Source: an uncultured bacterium (GTDB taxonomy: Bacteria > Eisenbacteria > RBG-16-71-46 > CAIMUX01). Taken from it: a DNA stretch of 15,887 nt. The stretch covers positions 1 through 15,887 of the forward strand of contig CAMPIC010000013.1 of the NCBI GenBank assembly GCA_946886185.1. Direction: 5' to 3'. Shown here piece by piece: positions 12,676 to 15,887 of the stretch. Position 1 is the stretch's first letter, and each line of letters starts with the position of its first letter. The notes below the pieces were generated by a model that saw nothing but the letters and a program-made list of their open reading frames with translations, did no database searches and was not told where the DNA came from. The translations under genes were made by a program, and so were the position numbers.

Positions 12676-13350
12676 TTGGACGATGAGATGCAGCGGGTCC
12701 GCCGCGCGACTTTGGTCTGTCTGGACAACGACGGCACCATCTTCCGATCGGAAGAGGTGGCGAATCCGGCGATCCAACGCGAGTTCGTGCGCTTCGTCGC
12801 CCTCCACGGCCTGCAGCTCCCGCCGCCGGACGATGCCGCCATCCTCGCGCTCACCGGAACTCCGGGACCGGTGTTCTATCGGGAGATCCTCCCTCCCGAG
12901 CTGCGGCATCTGAGCGAAGAGTTTCGCGCCCTCTGCATTGCGCAAGAGGTGCGGGAGGTGCGGCAGTACGGGCGATTCTTCGAAGGCGTGGAGGAGCTGC
13001 TGCGGGACCTGCGCGCGGCGGACAGAAAGATCGCTCTCGTGACCAACGGAGGCGCGAGCTACATCGGAGCGGTGGCGGAACGGCTGGGTTACGCCGACCG
13101 TTTCGATGGGATCTACTACTTCGGCAAGAACGGACTCGCCAGCAAGGCGGACATGATCCGCGCCGCCATCCGCGACCTGGGCGGCGAGGCGGTCATGGTC
13201 GGGGATCGCGCCTCGGATCGCGAGGCCGCCGATGCGGTCGGATGTCCATTCATCGGGTGCGCCTTCGGTTATGCGGGTAGCGAAGAGCTCGCGGGGGCGC
13301 GTTTCGTGGCCGCGTCCATCGACGATGTACGGTATTGGCTGCTCGGTTGA
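12676..13350 (+). CDS. HAD-superfamily hydrolase (phosphoglycolate-phosphatase-like)
   Basis: The product is 224 residues from a TTG start. GGAGG (12666-12670) lies 5 nt before TTG at 12676; the in-frame ATG at 12688 is 17 nt from it and a farther-upstream TTG overlaps it, so 12676 is preferred. HAD motif I is LDNDGT (nucleophile Asp17, acid/base Asp19), motif II is LVTNG (Thr123), motif III is Lys157 in ASKADM, and motif IV is GDRASD (Asp177, Asp181). A helical cap (about 30-110) sits between motifs I and II, as in subfamily I phosphatases related to Gph and PpaX. All catalytic residues are present. The substrate is a small phosphate ester that cannot be named from sequence. It follows priA closely; no functional link is evident. 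Confidence 0.88.
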   Translation: MDDEMQRVRRATLVCLDNDGTIFRSEEVANPAIQREFVRFVALHGLQLPPPDDAAILALTGTPGPVFYREILPPELRHLSEEFRALCIAQEVREVRQYGRFFEGVEELLRDLRAADRKIALVTNGGASYIGAVAERLGYADRFDGIYYFGKNGLASKADMIRAAIRDLGGEAVMVGDRASDREAADAVGCPFIGCAFGYAGSEELAGARFVAASIDDVRYWLLG

Positions 13351-13392
13351 GCGATGACGGCTGAGCCGGTTCCGGACTGACGTTCGGTCGGC

Positions 13393-13422
13393 TTGACACT
13401 GCTTCCGACCACTGCCTAATGT
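13393..13422 (+). promoter_or_regulatory. Sigma-70-type promoter for the TPR lipoprotein gene
   Basis: A perfect -35 hexamer TTGACA lies at 13393-13398. The -10 is either CCTAAT (13415-13420, spacer 16) or TAATGT (13417-13422, spacer 18). It lies in the 166-bp gap after the phosphatase gene, about 95 nt before the GTG start, so the lipoprotein gene probably has its own transcript. Confidence 0.55.
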
Positions 13423-13516
13423 TCCCGCTGCCAGCCTCGATTCTCGCAGGTCGGCCGACTGGGTTGTCATTCGATCCGAAGAGAATTCGAGGACTGAACG
13501 AAGGGGAGAGCAAAGC

Positions 13517-14812
13517 GTGAAACCGACACTGAAGATTGCAGCGCTAGGATTTGCGGCGGTTCTGGCGTGGGCCGCCTGCAGCAATCCGCACCTCGCCGGC
13601 GGGAAGCTGCACTTCGACCAGGAACGCTTCGACCGCGCCGAAGAAAACTTCCAGCTCGCCGTGGAGAAGGACCCCAGCAACGGCGAAGCGTGGATGTGGC
13701 TGGCGATGTCCCAGGCCGAGCAGAATCGGCCGGAGGAAGCGGCCGCCAACTTCACGAAAGCGGCGGAGCTGGCTCCTCGTATCGCTGGAGACATCGAGAA
13801 CAACCGGATGAGCTACTACGCGGACGCGTACAACTCCGGGCTCACGTACAGCACACAAGCGCAGGAGGCCAAGGACGCGGGGGATGAGGCCACCGCCCAG
13901 GAGAGCTTCCGCAAAGCGCTCACGGAGTTCAACAAGGCCGTCATCTATCGCGCGGACGAGCCGGAAGCGTGGATGAGCATCGGCAAGAGCCACTTCAACC
14001 TCGGCAACATCGACAGCGCGCTCGTGAACTTCGACCACGCGCACTCGATCGATCCGACCAATGAGAAGGTCAACACCACGCTGTACGAGGTGTACAAGGT
14101 CCAGGGCAATCAGGCATTCGGAGCCGGGATCGACGCCAAGCAAGCGGGCGACGACGCGAAAGCAAAAGAGCTGTTCGAAGCGGCGCTCAAATTTTATGAC
14201 TCCGCGGCCGAGCTCGGCTCGGATGATCTCGACCTCGTGCAGAACCGGGCGGGGATCGAGTGGGAGCTGGCGGACCTCGATCCCGCTCGCAAGGACGAGC
14301 TGAACGCCGCCGCGACCGCCGACTACGAGAAGGTACTGGCGGCCGAACCCGAGAACGCCGTCGTGTTGGAAAACCTCGCCATGCTCGAGTCGAGCCGCGG
14401 CAACAAGGAAGCGGCCCTCGACTATGCGACGCGCCTGGTCGATCTCGATCCCAAGAACGCCAGCTCGCACATCATGCAGGGCCGCGCGCAGGGAGCGCTC
14501 GACAACAGCAAGGCGATGCTCGGCGATCTCCTCATCGGCCAGTCGCTCGACAGCGGAACGCAGGTCCCGCCGTCGCAGGCGCGCACGGAAGCGGAGAAGC
14601 ACGGAACGCGCTCCGACATGCTGTCCCAGCTCCGCGCATCGGGAGAGCCGGAGGAGATCCGCACCTATTCGGACACCGGCGGCTCTGAGTATCAGATCTG
14701 GTTCTATTGGACTCGCGGCCGCGCCTACTGCTATCAGAACGGCGACGAGATCTACGCGAAGGAGTTCAAGGGAGTGACCGAGACCAGCGGGAGCGGCGGC
14801 TCGGGAGAGTGA
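13517..14812 (+). CDS. TPR-repeat lipoprotein
   Basis: The product is 431 residues. The GTG start at 13517 follows a strong AAGGGGAGAG (13501-13510). Lys4/Lys6, a hydrophobic core and the lipobox AWAAC with Cys21 mark it as a lipoprotein. Most of the mature protein is TPR: visible repeats include 29-62 (FDQERFDRAEENFQLAVEKD), the following NRPEEAAANFTKAAEL, 147-180 (GKSHFNLGNIDSALVNFDHA), a region near 200-235, and 280-330 (LAMLESSRGNKEAALDYATR). Only single, non-tandem Cys residues occur outside the lipobox. The last 60 residues are different: a segment with GEPEEIRTYSD, then a beta-like, aromatic-rich stretch (QIWFYWTRGRAYCYQNGD) and a Ser/Gly tail. It is a protein-binding scaffold on the periplasmic or surface face of a membrane; the partner is unknown. 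It has its own promoter and a downstream hairpin, so it is probably monocistronic. Confidence 0.9.
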   Translation: MKPTLKIAALGFAAVLAWAACSNPHLAGGKLHFDQERFDRAEENFQLAVEKDPSNGEAWMWLAMSQAEQNRPEEAAANFTKAAELAPRIAGDIENNRMSYYADAYNSGLTYSTQAQEAKDAGDEATAQESFRKALTEFNKAVIYRADEPEAWMSIGKSHFNLGNIDSALVNFDHAHSIDPTNEKVNTTLYEVYKVQGNQAFGAGIDAKQAGDDAKAKELFEAALKFYDSAAELGSDDLDLVQNRAGIEWELADLDPARKDELNAAATADYEKVLAAEPENAVVLENLAMLESSRGNKEAALDYATRLVDLDPKNASSHIMQGRAQGALDNSKAMLGDLLIGQSLDSGTQVPPSQARTEAEKHGTRSDMLSQLRASGEPEEIRTYSDTGGSEYQIWFYWTRGRAYCYQNGDEIYAKEFKGVTETSGSGGSGE

Positions 14813-14835
14813 CCGGTTTCGAACAGCGAAACGCG

Positions 14836-14871
14836 CGAGGCGCTCAGGGGACGCATCCTCCGGGCGCCTCG
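14836..14871 (+). terminator. Hairpin after the TPR lipoprotein gene
   Basis: CGAGGCGC (14836-14843) pairs perfectly with GCGCCTCG (14864-14871). The inner segment can add GGGGA/TCCTC pairs, making a long stem. It begins 23 nt after the lipoprotein stop and ends 21 nt before the next ATG. There is no T tract, so termination may be Rho-aided or partial. Confidence 0.45.
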
Positions 14872-14892
14872 TCGTATCCGGGGGAGAACGCG

Positions 14893-15885
14893 ATGTTGCC
14901 GGTGCATCGAGAGCCCGACTGCCCGCAGGATCCGATCCGCGCGTGGAAGATCGGGATCCTGGGATACGGCAATCAGGGGCGGGCTCACGCGCTCAACTTG
15001 CGCGACTCCGGCTATGAAGTGACGGTCCTCTCCGAGCCGGCTCGCCGCAGCGCGCAGCATGCGGTGCGAGACGGTTTCGCGGTGCGCCTGCCTGCGGAGG
15101 CGATCGCCTCGCTCGATCTGGTTTCGGTGCTCGCGCCGGACGAACTCCTTCGCGGTCTTGTGGAGGATCTCGCGTCCGCGATGTCCAGCGCCGCGACTCC
15201 CCGCCTTGCGATGCTTCTCTTTGCCCACGGCTTCGCTCTGGTGTTCGACGAGCCGCGGTGGGATCCACGCTGGGACGTTGCGGTGGTCGCTCCGGCCGGG
15301 CCGGGAGCGCAGCTTCGCTCTCGATACGAGCAGGGTGCCGGGATTCCGGCGCTCTATGCCGTCCATCGCGATGCATCGGGGGAGGCCGAGGCGCGCGCGC
15401 GGGCGTATGGCGCCGCACTCGGTTGCGCCCGCGCGGGCTTGCTTCAAACGACGATCCGCGACGAAGTGGAAGTCGATCTCTTCGGAGAGCAGGCGGTCCT
15501 CTGCGGCGGCATGAATGCGCTCACCCGCGCCGCGTTCGAAACGCTGGTCGCCGCCGGCTATCCGGAGGAGATGGCCTACCTGGAGTGCGTCCAACAGCTC
15601 CGGCTCACCGCCGAGCTGCTCGAACGATTCGGCGTCGAAGGAATGCGGCGCCGCATCAGCGGCACCGCGCGTTTTGGCGATCGCACCCGCGGTCCGCGCG
15701 TCATCGGGCCCTCGGTGCGTGCGGCGATGGAGGAGATCCTCGCGGAAATCCGCGACGGCCGATTCGCGAGCGAGTGGTTGGCGGCGCGCGATTCGGGCTC
15801 GGAGCTTCCGGATGCGTCCGTGGATCGGTTGGAACGCGCGGGCGCGACCATCCGCCGCCTGTTCGAGGATCAGTCCCGGGATTGA
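14893..15885 (+). CDS. Divergent ketol-acid reductoisomerase (IlvC-like) homologue with altered active site
   Basis: The product is 330 residues, the length of class I enzymes. The ATG at 14893 follows GGGGAG. The match is clear along the whole chain: GILGYGNQG (21-29) and AHALNLRDSG (31-40) of the Rossmann fold, FAHGF (110-114), then DLFGEQAVLCGG (195-206), AGYPEEMAYLEC (221-232), ISGTARFGD (255-263), GPRVI and a final DGRFASEWL. Ketol-acid reductoisomerase makes dihydroxy acids in valine, leucine and isoleucine synthesis using NADPH and Mg2+. Here His112, Asp195, Glu199, Glu231 and Ser256 match catalytic residues. The Lys of PKGPGH is Ala135 and its His is Ala139, and the second Glu of the ECLHEL motif is Gln235. 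Loss of that lysine and a metal ligand makes the usual reaction doubtful. No other ilv gene is nearby. The gene is complete. I assign the family, not the ilvC function. Confidence 0.85.
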   Translation: MLPVHREPDCPQDPIRAWKIGILGYGNQGRAHALNLRDSGYEVTVLSEPARRSAQHAVRDGFAVRLPAEAIASLDLVSVLAPDELLRGLVEDLASAMSSAATPRLAMLLFAHGFALVFDEPRWDPRWDVAVVAPAGPGAQLRSRYEQGAGIPALYAVHRDASGEAEARARAYGAALGCARAGLLQTTIRDEVEVDLFGEQAVLCGGMNALTRAAFETLVAAGYPEEMAYLECVQQLRLTAELLERFGVEGMRRRISGTARFGDRTRGPRVIGPSVRAAMEEILAEIRDGRFASEWLAARDSGSELPDASVDRLERAGATIRRLFEDQSRD

Positions 15886-15887
15886 TC

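Noticed and set aside
12499..13803. Open frame of 434 codons on the minus strand across the phosphatase gene
   Set aside because: It would overlap three well-supported + strand genes and a promoter, and shows no family resemblance.

Overview
This window is 15.9 kb of GC-rich chromosomal DNA from a bacterium. It carries ten protein genes, nine of them on the + strand. I see no tRNA, rRNA, CRISPR array, insertion sequence or phage gene. Three features occur together: a FlgD-like Ig sorting domain at the end of a secreted subtilase, cohesin and dockerin modules, and 'PNGGES' Ig-like repeats. This combination is typical of the FCB-side phyla, and Candidatus Eisenbacteria or a close relative is my best guess. 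That assignment is inferred from protein style, not from a marker-gene phylogeny.

Layout. (1) 1-988, minus strand: a MurJ/MVF-type lipid flippase whose reading frame is cut by an amber codon at a conserved motif. (2) 1154-2224: tsaD, the tRNA t6A modification enzyme. (3) 2374-8436: a probable three-gene secretion operon. It encodes an 817-residue modular protein with two cohesin-like modules, a TPR lipoprotein, and a 960-residue subtilisin-like protease with an internal dockerin and a C-terminal FlgD-type Ig domain. (4) 8437-8995: a 559-bp gap without a convincing gene but with several strong inverted repeats and a T6 tract. (5) 8996-10354: a receiver-GGDDF protein directly abutting a stand-alone receiver protein. 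(6) 10486-12657: priA, followed at 12676 by a HAD-family phosphatase. (7) 13517-14812: a second TPR lipoprotein with its own promoter. (8) 14893-15885: a ketol-acid reductoisomerase homologue that lacks several catalytic residues.

The most interesting part is the 2374-8436 operon. Cohesin and dockerin are the two halves of the calcium-dependent lock known from cellulosomes. Here they lie on neighbouring genes with no carbohydrate-active enzyme in view, and the dockerin sits on a protease. The simplest reading is a small envelope or extracellular complex: a two-cohesin scaffold, a lipoprotein partner and a docked protease. This is inference; binding has not been shown. Second comes the reductoisomerase homologue, which keeps the fold signature but has lost the active-site lysine and a metal ligand, and which lies away from any branched-chain amino acid gene.

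The housekeeping genes (tsaD, priA) look intact and ordinary. Regulation is visible only as candidate promoters (before 2374 and before 13517), GC-rich hairpins between genes, and the two-component genes, which have no sensor kinase beside them in this window.
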